DNA from: Planctobacterium sp965279005
GTDB taxonomy: Bacteria; Pseudomonadota; Gammaproteobacteria; Enterobacterales; Alteromonadaceae
DNA: 64,000 nucleotides
Assembly (NCBI GenBank): GCA_965279005.1
Contig: CBDIHK010000030.1
Coordinates: forward strand, 310,001 to 374,000
Direction of reading: 5' to 3'
A program made the position numbers and the translations under genes. Below the pieces are notes generated by a model, which searched no databases, had not been told where the DNA came from, and worked only from the letters and a program-made list of their open reading frames with translations. Shown here one piece after another: positions 1-9,465 of this stretch (position 1 is its first letter; the number at the start of each line of letters is the position of its first letter).

Positions 1-1
1 G

Positions 2-37
2 TTCGCTACTTACCGAGAACACATGGAAACAAAATGA
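2..37 (+). CDS. C-terminal tail of an upstream gene (partial)
   Basis: A reading frame open from the window edge ends at a TGA (35-37) that overlaps the ATG of the acyltransferase gene as ATGA. Such overlaps are typical of translationally coupled operon partners, so this may be the last 11 codons of the preceding gene (ending in H-M-E-T-K). The piece is too short to identify and the frame could be open by chance. Confidence 0.3.
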   Translation, partial: FATYREHMETK

Positions 38-1545
38 GTACCAGTATCCCCTTCTTAGATAAGACGTTCTGGATAACGGAATCAAAAGACAATCCCAAGC
101 ACGTTGCCAGCTTGCAACTGTTAGAGATGCCAGAAGGAGCCCCTGACGATTATTTAGAACAACTTGTTAGCACACTCCGCAGTTACGACAAGCCGGTAAC
201 CCCATTTAACTACCGGGTTAAAACCCTGTTCGGGTTTTTCCCGAGTAAGTTTGCCGCGGTTGACAAACTTGATATGGAATACCATGTACAACTGGTGGAA
301 GTGGAAGACGTATCTGACAGGCAAGAATTGCACAAATTAATTGCTAGGCTGCACGAGCCTATGCTCGACCGTGACAAGCCCTTATGGCAATTCTATGTGA
401 TAAAGGGCAAATCTGGCAGTGAGTTTGCAATGTATGCCAAAATCCACCACATGTATGGTGACGGTGCCACCATGGTGAAGTGGTTCCAGGCGGGTTATTT
501 GCCGGAACCGCAAACCAGTGGATTCGCCCCTGTCTGGGCAGTGGAGCGCAAGCGCCGCTTTCGCAAAAAAGTTAACCCAGCCTTGGCATTGCTGAAAGGT
601 TTATGGGTGTTTTTAATAGCGACCAAAGATTTGATTTGGATCTTGTTCCGAATATTGTTAAAGCTTTTTAGGATAAACCAGGCTTACATGCCGGTACCTT
701 TCACCGGAACTAAAACTATGCTCACTGGCCAGGTGAAACAGGGTAGGGTGGTGGCCACCACCGATATGGATTTCGCGCGCGTGCAACGGGTTGGAAAAAA
801 GCTCAGGGCGACAGTAAACGAAGTGCTGTTGTGCTGTTTTGATATTGGCGTGCACCAGTTCTTGAGCGACTACGGCCAGAAGTTTGAAAAGGCCTTGTAC
901 ACCAATATGCCAATCAACCTGCGCAAACCCGGGGAGCAGAGCCAGGGCAATAAAATTGCTATCGTTCCGGTAATGCTCGCCCATGGCAAGTTGGATCCAT
1001 ATTTGCGCTTGAGGCAAATCATTGAAAACCACAGGGTAGTAAAACGCGCGGCCAAGCGCTCCCACCCCGGTGCTTTTAGCTATTACACCATACTGATACA
1101 GACCTTCGCGTTGATATTCGAGCTGTGCCGGATTTCCGCCTTTATGAAGCCCATTGCCAACATATTGATTTCAAACGTGCCTGGACCACCTGAAACCCGT
1201 TATTTTGGTGATGCCAAGCTGCTTGCTGTTTATCCAATCTCAACTATTGTGCCGGGTGGAGGGGTCAACATTACTCTGTTGACCTACAATAATGTGGCCA
1301 ACATCGGCCTAGTTTGCTGCGACACCAATATCAAGTCACTGGAAACCATGGCAACTTATTTCAATGATGCATTTGACTTGCTTGAACGTTCAATCGAAGA
1401 CCACGAAGTCAGCATTGACGACATTGGGGAACACATTGTTGATCCGCCTTTGACCCTGGTGGATGACGATCCCTACAAAGTGTCACACCCAGATGGTCAT
1501 ATTGAAGATGATTTGCAAATGGAAATGGAGCTAAGGCAACCTTAA
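34..1545 (+). CDS. wax ester synthase / diacylglycerol acyltransferase (WS/DGAT) family protein
   Basis: Predicted to transfer an acyl group from acyl-CoA to a fatty alcohol or diacylglycerol, making wax esters or triacylglycerols at the inner face of the membrane. The family active-site motif HHxxxDG is present as HHMYGDG at about residues 138-144. The N-terminal condensation-like half is followed by the C-terminal half typical of the family (the P-x-N-R-K/P region and an N-V-P-G-P motif near residue 385). A hydrophobic stretch lies around residues 185-220. The length of 503 aa is normal for the family. The ATG overlaps the stop of a possible upstream gene, and a rho-independent terminator follows. 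Some family members have other acyl acceptors, so the substrate is not certain. Confidence 0.88.
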   Translation: MSTSIPFLDKTFWITESKDNPKHVASLQLLEMPEGAPDDYLEQLVSTLRSYDKPVTPFNYRVKTLFGFFPSKFAAVDKLDMEYHVQLVEVEDVSDRQELHKLIARLHEPMLDRDKPLWQFYVIKGKSGSEFAMYAKIHHMYGDGATMVKWFQAGYLPEPQTSGFAPVWAVERKRRFRKKVNPALALLKGLWVFLIATKDLIWILFRILLKLFRINQAYMPVPFTGTKTMLTGQVKQGRVVATTDMDFARVQRVGKKLRATVNEVLLCCFDIGVHQFLSDYGQKFEKALYTNMPINLRKPGEQSQGNKIAIVPVMLAHGKLDPYLRLRQIIENHRVVKRAAKRSHPGAFSYYTILIQTFALIFELCRISAFMKPIANILISNVPGPPETRYFGDAKLLAVYPISTIVPGGGVNITLLTYNNVANIGLVCCDTNIKSLETMATYFNDAFDLLERSIEDHEVSIDDIGEHIVDPPLTLVDDDPYKVSHPDGHIEDDLQMEMELRQP

Positions 1546-1579
1546 CTTATTTAATGCTAATGAAATAAGCAATTGACGA

Positions 1580-1602
1580 AGCCCCTAAACCCGGGGCTTT
1601 TT
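1580..1602 (+). terminator. rho-independent terminator after the WS/DGAT gene
   Basis: Stem AGCCCC / GGGGCT followed by a T run. It lies between the acyltransferase and the convergent EF-hand gene and could serve the acyltransferase transcript. Confidence 0.8.
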
Positions 1603-1613
1603 TGTACTGGCTT

Positions 1614-2102
1614 TTATGCCATCACGTTAATTTCGGGGAAAGTCCGGTAGACATCGCGCATAACTGCTTGCTGCTGCTCTGCTGAGCCATTCTGGTATTG
1701 TGATAACTTGCTTTGGTAATCGTTATCGCCGCCCTCTGTTTCGGATTCTGCCAAGCTATTGAGCAGGCTTTCAAAGTTATTGGACGTGCCTAAAGAAGGG
1801 CTATATCCCGGTGCGACAATGTCTTGGGGCATACCAGCATTAGCAAATTGCGCGAACCTGTCTTGCATGGCGGTGAACATTTGCTCTTGTTCCTGCGCTG
1901 ATAACTCGCCGTCCCCATTGGCATCAGCACGCTCAAACAGCTTCCCTGGCATAGCGCCAGGATTGCCTTTTTGTGCAGCTGCTTGCTCCAATTCTAATTT
2001 GGAAATGCTGCCATTGGCATCGGTGTCAGCTGCTTGGATTTTGTTTTGCATGTCTTGCATGATTTGTTGTGGGTTAAAACCAGACATATTGTTGATTTGC
2101 AT
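1614..2102 (-). CDS. EF-hand domain protein
   Basis: A 162-aa acidic protein with two EF-hand calcium-binding loops: DTDANGSISKLE near residues 26-37 and DANGDGELSAQE near residues 59-70. Both keep the acidic or polar ligands and end in Glu at position 12. No signal peptide is visible, so it may be cytoplasmic or exported without one. The rest is rich in Q, S and N and has no recognised domain. A good GGAG ribosome site lies 6 nt before the ATG. Calcium buffering or sensing is likely, but the partner and pathway are unknown. Confidence 0.8.
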   Translation of the reverse strand: MQINNMSGFNPQQIMQDMQNKIQAADTDANGSISKLELEQAAAQKGNPGAMPGKLFERADANGDGELSAQEQEQMFTAMQDRFAQFANAGMPQDIVAPGYSPSLGTSNNFESLLNSLAESETEGGDNDYQSKLSQYQNGSAEQQQAVMRDVYRTFPEINVMA

Positions 2103-2496
2103 AATTTTCTCCTAACTTATACGTGTTGTTATGCCACCTCCTAGCGCAACAAATAGGCCATTGTTAATAAAAATTTATCTATTAAATTCATAGGGATATG
2201 TGTAAAGAGAGTGTAAATAAGGCAAAGCTGCAAGGTAATCGGAAAGTACTTGCCCCAAAACGGTAATGCTTTGCCCCAAGGAACACCGGGATGGTTTGCA
2301 CTAATTGCCCTGTCTCTTCGCTGTTGTTTGTCGCGCCCTAGAGTCGGTATTAAAATTAACCTGTGCGATAGGTTGACTATTTTCTGCGACTATTCATCGC
2401 AACTTTCCCGCAGCTTGACGATCCGTCGAGGCTAATCCTAACTTCATGGTTTTATTGGAGAAATTTAAAATTGACCGACGTACACTTAGCAGCAAG

Positions 2497-2532
2497 TTGA
2501 GCAAGGGAAACAACAATTTCCCAATAGCTCAA
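2497..2532 (+). promoter_or_regulatory. two-tier hairpin in the leader of the small secreted-protein gene
   Basis: Two nested inverted repeats: TTGAGC (2497-2502) with GCTCAA (2527-2532), and inside them GGGAAA (2505-2510) with TTTCCC (2517-2522). The hairpin ends 44 nt before the ATG at 2577. It could be an RNA leader structure or a DNA operator. The rest of the 2103-2576 interval holds no gene I can support. Confidence 0.35.
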
Positions 2533-2576
2533 GCGTGAATTTGTTGTTTAGTGCCGATTTTGTCTGGAGATGGAAT

Positions 2577-2840
2577 ATGAAAAATTTAACAGTTGTTTTT
2601 ACCCAATTAATCGCGGTTTTTGCAATGGTGCTTGGCGTATGCCAGGCTGAGGCTGGAGAGGTTAACGCCCAGTTTGAAGCAAACCTGCTAATCAGCGAGG
2701 CGGTGCAACAAACCCGCAATGATTTGCAGTTTGGCGTAGTTTTGGAAGTGGCTAACAGGGCTTTTGCTACAGCTGAAAGCGTTAATATGGTTGAGCTTGC
2801 CGCAGTGGAAGATTCTGGCGAAGCCGAAGTAGCAGAATAG
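2577..2840 (+). CDS. small secreted protein, unknown function
   Basis: An 87-aa protein starting at the ATG that follows a GGAG site by 7 nt. The open frame extends further upstream, but only this start gives a clean signal peptide (basic MKNL, a hydrophobic core, then a likely cut after CQAEA). The mature part is short, acidic at the end (EDSGEAEVAE), and rich in Ala, Glu and Val. I recognise no family. It is probably periplasmic. Confidence 0.6.
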   Translation: MKNLTVVFTQLIAVFAMVLGVCQAEAGEVNAQFEANLLISEAVQQTRNDLQFGVVLEVANRAFATAESVNMVELAAVEDSGEAEVAE

Positions 2841-2975
2841 CTTTGCTGCCTATGTTACACAGATTTAGGTTTGGCCAACAGACCCAGTAAACAGGTAAAG
2901 CCCTGCCCACTTTGCCTGTTTGGTTAGAGAGTGTTGAACTTTACTGTACATTTTTGCAGCAAAGTTCAATACGCT

Positions 2976-3704
2976 CTAATGAAACACAAAATGCAATTTC
3001 CCGTCTTCTACCCGTACTTCTTTGCCTAGCTCAGCAAAGAGCCTTTCTTCAAAGATTGATTCGTCCATCCGGTATTGCAAATCACCATTGTGATCCAGTC
3101 GTAAAATGATTTTTTCCAGCTCAGGCTTGTGGAAATCTAAAACCTTTTGCTTGCTGCCATCAAGGTATAGGGAAAAATAACCTTTTACGTCGTCGTAGGT
3201 ACCGTTGCTTAAAATGTTCAAGGTGGATTTCACGGTGATACCCGTTACGCCCAGAACGGTTTTAATGGGGCCTGGCATCAATTGATTGATCAAGTACTTA
3301 GTGTCTTGCAACAGCGCGTATTGATCCTGGACTAGGGTTATCCCCAATATCTTAATCTCTTGTAACTGGATGACTTTGGTAGTGATGTCAAAGTCTGGTA
3401 GGGCAGTAATATTGATAACAATATTTGCCCGGTAGATTGGGTTGGCCAGCGATACAATATTGATACTGCAGGCGAGTTCCAGTTCAAAGTGATGTGCCCC
3501 AGGTGGCATGCTGAGCAGGGCTTGGTTGATTGTCAGGGTGCCCTTGCTGCCTGGAACTGGGAAGGTGAAGGATTCGGGCAAGTTAACATCCAGCATGGAG
3601 TTAAGCTCTTCAGCTGACAGGCTTACTGTTTTAATGCGTCGGAACTTTACTAGGAGGCGGATAAACCACTGCTTTATTGCTTCTTTATCAAATTTTTGTG
3701 GCAT
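2976..3704 (-). CDS. hypothetical protein, possible lipid-binding beta domain
   Basis: A 242-aa protein without a signal peptide, rich in alternating hydrophobic strands (for example NIVINITALPDFDITTKVI). The pattern recalls DUF1439/YceB-like proteins, but I cannot assign it. Residues 25-45 (VSLSAEELNSMLDVNLP) look like the start of such a domain. It is transcribed divergently from the HMG-CoA reductase gene and shares a 153-bp intergenic region with it. Function unknown. Confidence 0.6.
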   Translation of the reverse strand: MPQKFDKEAIKQWFIRLLVKFRRIKTVSLSAEELNSMLDVNLPESFTFPVPGSKGTLTINQALLSMPPGAHHFELELACSINIVSLANPIYRANIVINITALPDFDITTKVIQLQEIKILGITLVQDQYALLQDTKYLINQLMPGPIKTVLGVTGITVKSTLNILSNGTYDDVKGYFSLYLDGSKQKVLDFHKPELEKIILRLDHNGDLQYRMDESIFEERLFAELGKEVRVEDGKLHFVFH

Positions 3705-3857
3705 TGTCTCAACACGGGATTGTTAATAAAAAGTTAAAAAATTCGATTTTTACTAGATCATCGCTATATAGTTAAAGGAGTTTAACCGGCCCTTAAGATG
3801 GCGCCGAGCCACCTTAACATAGCTTTTGGGCATCAGCGATAGATCAGATGAGGAATC

Positions 3858-5411
3858 ATGTTCATACCTAGCATTTTGTTAAAGCAATTGTACACCCGCG
3901 GCAGCCTAACTAATACAGAAACAGGGATTAGTTTTGCCCTGAAAAATCGCCTGAAAGATGCCCACCTCAATGAACTGCAGGGGATAAAAATCAATGGCAT
4001 ACCGGTAGGTCTGGCAAACATTGAATTAGAAATTGCAGACAACCAGACCATGTCTGTTGCTGACGCAAATAACCACGGGCAAATGGCATTCCCATTGCGC
4101 AGCAGTATCCGGGTGCAGGTTAACGGTTTAGAACCTTTACCGAGGGATCGGAAACACACTATCAGCATCCAATTTAAAGTGGCGCCATTTGGTGATTTGA
4201 AGCTTGAGGTGGAGGATGTGGTTTCAGAATCAAGTAAGGGCGACGTGAAAATTCCTAGGGATGAGAAAGATGATTACAGTACTGATGCTATCAAAGCCCG
4301 CCAGCAGTTTTATTCAGAGTTTTCGGGTGCACCCATAGAGCACGTTGCTAACTATTCAATCGACCCCGGTTCGCTTCCTGGCAATATCGAGCATTTTATT
4401 GGCGTTGCCCAGGTGCCAATAGGCATTGCAGGGCCGGTTAAAGTAAATGGTGAGCATGCCAAAGGTGAATTTATCATTCCCATGGCCACAACCGAAGGCA
4501 CTTTGGTGGCTTCCTATAACCGTGGTATGAAGCTGATGAATGCCTGTGGCGGCGTAACCTGCACGGTAGTTGACGATGCAATGCAGAGGGCTCCGGTTTT
4601 TGTGTTTAACGACGCCCGTGGCGCCCGTGACTTTGTAGCGTGGGTGAAAGCCAATTTCGACTTGATAAAGGACAATGCTGAAGCGACATCTTCGGTGGCC
4701 AAGCTAACTTATATCGACCACTTTTTATCCAATAAATTTGCCTTCCTCCGCTTTAACTTCCTGACAGGCGATGCCGCTGGCCAAAACATGGTAGGGCGGG
4801 CCACTTTTGCGGCCTGCGGTTGGATCCTTGATCACTACAAAGACCATCGGATTGCTGATTTTTATTTGGAGTCTAATTTTGCCACTGATAAAAAGGCCTC
4901 ACAAATCAACATAATGCGGACCAGGGGAAAACGGGTTGTCGCTGAAGTGACACTGAAAAAAGAAGTGCTTCTTCAGGTGATGCGGGTTGACCCCAAACAG
5001 CTGGATTACCACCATAGGGTGTCTTCGATAGGTTCTTTTTTATCTGGGGTAAACAACACAGGCTTACATTCGCCCAATGGCATTACCGCCATGTTTATCG
5101 CCACGGGGCAGGATGTTGCCAATGTCGCTGAGTCATCCGCCGGGATTTTCTATTCAGAGCTGACTGACGATGGGGATTTGTACTTGTCCATTACCATTCC
5201 CTCACTTATCGTTGCCAGTTACGGTGGTGGTACAGGTATCGGAACGCAAAGGGAGTGTTTGGAACTGTTAGGTTGCTACGGGAGGGATAAAGTAAACAAA
5301 CTGGCCGAGATTGTTGGCGCTGTGGTATTGGCTGGGGAGATCTCGCTGGCGGCCGCAATTTCCTCTTCAGACTGGGTCTCTTCACATGAAGAATATGGAA
5401 GGAACCGCTAA
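3858..5411 (+). CDS. hydroxymethylglutaryl-CoA reductase with N-terminal extension
   Basis: Reduces HMG-CoA to mevalonate, the committing step of the mevalonate route to isoprenoids. The catalytic part starts near residue 140 and carries the family signatures: VPIGIAGPV (186-194), the catalytic Glu in MATTEG (Glu213), the NADP(H)/Asp motif GDAAGQNM (304-311), Lys358 in RGKRVV, and a C-terminal His (about 510) before the final N-R. The pattern is closest to class I enzymes. The first ~130 residues are not part of any HMGR domain I recognise; they are soluble-looking and beta-rich, unlike the membrane anchor of eukaryotic enzymes. An AGGA lies 3 nt before the ATG. No other mevalonate gene is in the window. 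Confidence 0.88.
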   Translation: MFIPSILLKQLYTRGSLTNTETGISFALKNRLKDAHLNELQGIKINGIPVGLANIELEIADNQTMSVADANNHGQMAFPLRSSIRVQVNGLEPLPRDRKHTISIQFKVAPFGDLKLEVEDVVSESSKGDVKIPRDEKDDYSTDAIKARQQFYSEFSGAPIEHVANYSIDPGSLPGNIEHFIGVAQVPIGIAGPVKVNGEHAKGEFIIPMATTEGTLVASYNRGMKLMNACGGVTCTVVDDAMQRAPVFVFNDARGARDFVAWVKANFDLIKDNAEATSSVAKLTYIDHFLSNKFAFLRFNFLTGDAAGQNMVGRATFAACGWILDHYKDHRIADFYLESNFATDKKASQINIMRTRGKRVVAEVTLKKEVLLQVMRVDPKQLDYHHRVSSIGSFLSGVNNTGLHSPNGITAMFIATGQDVANVAESSAGIFYSELTDDGDLYLSITIPSLIVASYGGGTGIGTQRECLELLGCYGRDKVNKLAEIVGAVVLAGEISLAAAISSSDWVSSHEEYGRNR

Positions 5412-5532
5412 ATGAACCGACTTGGTAATTTGCCTTACTGCTTTATAACCAATGAAGCCGCTTTTAGAATTTTATATAGGTAATCGATCCAAAAGCGGCA
5501 TTTTCTTACTTAGCTACTTTGATAAACTGCCC

Positions 5533-5551
5533 GAACTCATCCGATGAGTTC
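5533..5551. promoter_or_regulatory. perfect dyad, possible operator
   Basis: GAACTCATC and GATGAGTTC flank a single central base, 71 nt before the GMC oxidoreductase start. This geometry suits a dimeric repressor site better than a terminator, since the loop would be too small. No regulator gene is adjacent, so the role is speculative. Confidence 0.3.
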
Positions 5552-5621
5552 GTTTGCGCGCGTCGTGGTTCAAACGCGTGTTTGAATATATTCAATCTAA
5601 TAAGAAGTCTAAATACCCTAC

Positions 5622-7237
5622 ATGGAAAAACACTACGCACACGAGTTTGACTACATTGTTGTCGGCGCAGGTTCCGCCGGTGCGACCTTGGCTGCAAGGC
5701 TTTCGGAAAACAAAGAGACCAGTGTCTGCTTGATTGAGGCGGGTGGCAAAGATAAAAATCCGCTGATCCATATACCAATTGGACTGGCAATGATCACCCG
5801 TATTAAAAATATCGGTTGGGGCTACGATACTGCGCCGCAAAGTGAATTAAACAACAGGGAATTGTTCTGGCCTCGCGGAAAAACCTTGGGCGGCTCTAGC
5901 TCCATCAATGCAATGTGCTATATCCGCGGTGACAAAAAAGACTACGACTCTTGGGCAGCCCAAGGCGCAGATGGATGGGATTGGAACTCGGTGTTACCCT
6001 ATTTCAAGAAATCCCAAAACCAAGAGCGTGGCTCGGATGAGTTCCATGGTACGGGCGGACCGCTCAACGTTGCTGACTTGCGCCATACTAGCGAGATATC
6101 TAGGCATTTCATTGAAGCTGCGAAATCTGTTGGTCACAAACAGATCCCTGATTTTAACCGGGCCGATAGGGAAGGAGTGGGTTTCTACAGGTTACCCAAA
6201 AAGGTGGCCAGCGCTGCTCTTCTGCCAAAGGCTATTTGTCTAACATCATGCAGCGGCCAAACCTAGAGGTGCGCACCGGATATTTAGTGCAAAAAGTGAT
6301 ACTGGAAGGCCAACGCGCCACAGGGGTCGAAATCTTCAAAGACAGGCAAAGTGTCGCCCTGAAAGCAAACAAAGAAGTATTGTTGTGTGCCGGTGCCATT
6401 AACTCGCCACAAATCCTGATGCTATCGGGCATAGGGCCGGCTGCGCACCTTCAGGAGCAGGGCATTGCCGTTAAAAATGATCTTCCTGGGGTTGGGCAAA
6501 AAACCTACAGGATCACTTGGATGCCATTATCCAATGGCGCAGCAAAGATAGGGGCGGTTATGCCATGCATTGGCGTGAGATCCCCAATTACATTAAAGCC
6601 GGTTATCAGTATTTGTTTTACCGCAACGGTATGATGTCCAGCAATATCGCTGAAGCGGGCGCTTTCCTAAAAAACACCCATTGCCGATGGTCCTAACTGA
6701 TATTCAAATGCACTTTTTGCCTGCGATTGTTCACGACCATGGCCGGCAACTGGTTTATGGCTATGGCTATGGGCTTCACGTTTGCGGCTTGTATCCAGAG
6801 AGCCGCGGCGAAAATCAAACTGCGTTCTTCCAATCCCAGCGATAAACCCTGGATAGATCCCAAATACCTTAGTGCAGAAAAAGACAAGCAGGTGATGCTG
6901 CAAGGGGTCAAGATGGCTAGGGAAAATTTTGAATGCCCCAATCTTCAAACAATATCAGGCCAGCGAGCATTTACCAGGTGCTGGCGTGCAGTCAGATGAG
7001 GATATTATCAAGTTTATCAGGCAGCGTTCTGAGACCATCTACCACCCAGTGGGCACCTGTAAAATGGGACAGGCGGACGATAAGGCAACTGTGGTGACAC
7101 CAGATCTTAAAGTGAAGGGTATTGATGGCCTGCGCGTGGTTGACGCGTCCGTTATGCCCACCTTGGTAGGCGGCAATACCAATGCGCCAACCATCATGAT
7201 CGCTGAAAAAGCAGCAGAGATGATCTTGGCTTCTTAG
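5622..7237 (+). pseudogene. GMC-family FAD oxidoreductase (choline/alcohol dehydrogenase-like), broken by frameshifts
   Basis: Stitching frames together gives a nearly complete GMC oxidoreductase: FAD-binding YIVVGAGSAGATLAARL near the start, FWPRGKTLGGSSSINAM, GAINSPQILMLSGIGP, and the C-terminal YHPVGTCKMG and VVDASVMPTLVGGNTNAPT with the flavin-site His and Asn. Five frame changes are needed: near 6188 (TACAGG where TACCAGG is expected), at the A run 6498-6503, at the A run 6669-6674, at 6811-6814 and at 6923-6926. Four of the five lie in A runs. No residue-level decay is obvious between them, so the lesions are recent or are sequence errors. The intact enzyme would oxidise an alcohol or a similar substrate. 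Confidence 0.85.
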
Positions 7238-7260
7238 TGCATTTTGTCCATATTGTGCTG

Positions 7261-8163
7261 TTACCTGGTAACACCGCCTAGATAGGTTCTAAAAAAGGCC
7301 AAGGTGCGTTCCCATGCCAGTGCGGCGGCTTCTGGGTGGTAGCGGCTGGTAGAGTCATTGTGGAAGCCGTGTTTAGTATTTTCATACATATGCATGGTGT
7401 AAATCACACCTAGTTTTTGCAGGCTATTTTCGTATTCGGGCCAGGTAGCATTGACCCGTTTGTCGTTTTCGGCCAATTGGATCAGCAATGGTGCCCTAAT
7501 ATTATGGCGCAGTTCGGGTTTGGCTGGGGTGCCATAAAAAGGTACGCCAGCATTGAGCTGGTCACCGAGGCTTGCTGCCAGCAGGTTCACTATATAGCCG
7601 CCAAAGCAAAAACCGACAGCGCCCAACCTGCCATTGCCTTTGCTGTCGGCTTTGAGAAATTGTGCAGCGGCAATAAAGTCGTGTTCGATCTTTTCCCGTT
7701 CCAATGAGCGTTGCATTGCCCGGCCGGCATCATCGTTGCCTGGGTAGCCTCCGAGGCTATGCAGGGCATCTGGGGCAAAGGCGATAAACCCAGCCTTTGC
7801 CAACCTTCTAGCGACGTCTTTCACATAGGGATTTAAACCGCGGTTTTCGTGTGCCACTAAAACCGTGGCGGTTTTGCCTTCAAGATGTGTCGGTTCAACC
7901 CAATAGCCCCGTCCTTGTTTATGCCCTTTGGGCGAGTCGAATTCACGGTAGCTGGCGACAATGTCAGGGTCGTTAAAGGACACTTGGTTGGCTTTGGCAT
8001 AGTTGGGCAGCAAACCGCCTGCCAATGCTGATAAAGTTACACCTGCTGTAGCCAAGGTAGATAGCTTATGCATAAAAGTGCGTCTATCCATTTCGCCATG
8101 GGCATAATCGTCATACCAGTCAAAGGCGATGTCGGGTATTTCGATGTCGTTTTTTTCTTGCAT
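7261..8163 (-). CDS. dienelactone hydrolase family protein with Tat signal
   Basis: An alpha/beta hydrolase exported by the Tat route. The N-terminus has the twin-arginine motif DRRTFMHKLS followed by a hydrophobic segment ending near AKAN. The catalytic triad can be seen: nucleophilic Cys in VGFCFGGY, Asp in LAENDKRV, and His in TKHGFHND. I chose the ATG at 8163, where GGGAG lies 7 nt upstream, rather than the in-frame ATG five codons earlier. About 300 aa, usual for exported family members. The substrate is unknown; true dienelactone is only one option. Confidence 0.85.
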   Translation of the reverse strand: MQEKNDIEIPDIAFDWYDDYAHGEMDRRTFMHKLSTLATAGVTLSALAGGLLPNYAKANQVSFNDPDIVASYREFDSPKGHKQGRGYWVEPTHLEGKTATVLVAHENRGLNPYVKDVARRLAKAGFIAFAPDALHSLGGYPGNDDAGRAMQRSLEREKIEHDFIAAAQFLKADSKGNGRLGAVGFCFGGYIVNLLAASLGDQLNAGVPFYGTPAKPELRHNIRAPLLIQLAENDKRVNATWPEYENSLQKLGVIYTMHMYENTKHGFHNDSTSRYHPEAAALAWERTLAFFRTYLGGVTR

Positions 8164-8322
8164 CAGATTAACTCCCATTTACTACTAATTGAGTATTGTC
8201 TAGCCAGGCCAACTCGGCAATATTTACATTTCATTTAATGTTACAAAGCCAGATGTAATTATTTACCGTATAAGCTGTCTTAGTTTTATACGCAAGGTTG
8301 AAAGGCGTACCCAATTTTGAAC

Positions 8323-9159
8323 ATGAATCGACTAGTTATAACGCCAGTACTTGTTTTGCTGTTATTCTCTGGTATCGGCCAGGCTAGGGATTATTGCAGC
8401 GAAAATTGGGCTTGCGCAGGGGTGGTGCACTATGACGGTAAGCGCGAATTTTGGCTTGAGAACAAACGTCCCTATCCTATAACTATGACCCTAAAGGTAC
8501 GTGCCAGTAACCTGCAAGACGAGCAGGGCACCCAGAGTAACCGGTTTGAAAAAACTGTTGTATTAGAGGGGCTGCAAAAAGCTAAAGTACTGTCACTCGA
8601 GCCTGTTTCCCGATGGCAAGGCAGCAACTATCGCTACGATTTTAAATGGAACCCAGGTAGCATGTATGCCCAGCATGACGATAGCTATCGCTACCTGCTA
8701 CCTTATGCCAAAAACCAATACTATCGCATTGTACAGGGGTTTGACGGCGGCTATAGCCACCAAGGTGCCTCCCGCTATGCATTAGATTTTGCCATGCCGG
8801 TTGGTACCCCAGTGCATGCTGCACGGGAAGGGGTGGTCATAGATTTAAAAGAGCACAATTGGCGCGGCGGCGCGAATAGGCGCTATGCCAAATACGCCAA
8901 TTACGTGGTGTTATTGCACGACGACGGTACTACGGGTGAATACTACCATTTACAACAAAATGGGGTGGTAGTTGCAATTGGCGACCGGGTCAGAAAAGGC
9001 CAGCACATTGCTTATTCCGGCAATACCGGTTTTTCTTCGCTCCCCCATTTGCACTTTGCCGTTTACAAAGCCAAGAGCCATGGCAAATTCCAGTCTGTGC
9101 GCATCAAAATGCCAGAAGCTACAAGCCGCTATAAAAACCGCAGGCAATATGGTGATTAA
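8323..9159 (+). CDS. secreted M23-family (LytM-like) metallopeptidase
   Basis: Signal peptide (MNRLVITPVLVLLLFSGI, cut near GQA), a beta-rich region of about 110 residues, then a peptidase M23 domain. The zinc ligands fit H in SHQGASRYALDFAMP (H plus D seven residues on) and the closing HLHF. Family members cut cell-wall peptide cross-links or act as scaffolds; the complete motif suggests an active enzyme. The ATG at 8323 is preferred over a TTG two codons earlier, and neither has a strong ribosome site. It is divergent from the dienelactone hydrolase gene. Confidence 0.85.
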   Translation: MNRLVITPVLVLLLFSGIGQARDYCSENWACAGVVHYDGKREFWLENKRPYPITMTLKVRASNLQDEQGTQSNRFEKTVVLEGLQKAKVLSLEPVSRWQGSNYRYDFKWNPGSMYAQHDDSYRYLLPYAKNQYYRIVQGFDGGYSHQGASRYALDFAMPVGTPVHAAREGVVIDLKEHNWRGGANRRYAKYANYVVLLHDDGTTGEYYHLQQNGVVVAIGDRVRKGQHIAYSGNTGFSSLPHLHFAVYKAKSHGKFQSVRIKMPEATSRYKNRRQYGD

Positions 9160-9465
9160 TGTCAACGTAAAGGTAATTTGCGCTAACACCCCTTTAGCTT
9201 CCAACACCTGCTAACAAGGAAATTTATTTCGTCCTGAACCGAACTTTGCAATTTTTCCAAGGTCGGAGCAAATACTTAATGGAACCGGTATTACATATTA
9301 CCGATGGTACCGAACAAAAAAATCCTGAACTAAGTGCCCAGATAGAACCCTTTAAACAGTGTGTAACAAAGCTAATAGAATAATATATTTGATGGGGATG
9401 AGTTACAGTTACTATGATCCCTCGAAGATTCTGCGGTAAGCGCATTCGATTTATCTGGAGTAAAG
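9160..9465. other. gene-free stretch
   Basis: About 300 bp between the M23 peptidase and the cupin. I see no supported gene, clear terminator or recognisable operator here. It presumably contains the promoter of the cupin gene. Confidence 0.5.

Noticed and set aside
2250..2435. 61-aa open frame between the EF-hand gene and the small secreted protein
   Set aside because: No ribosome site and no protein-like features; probably chance.
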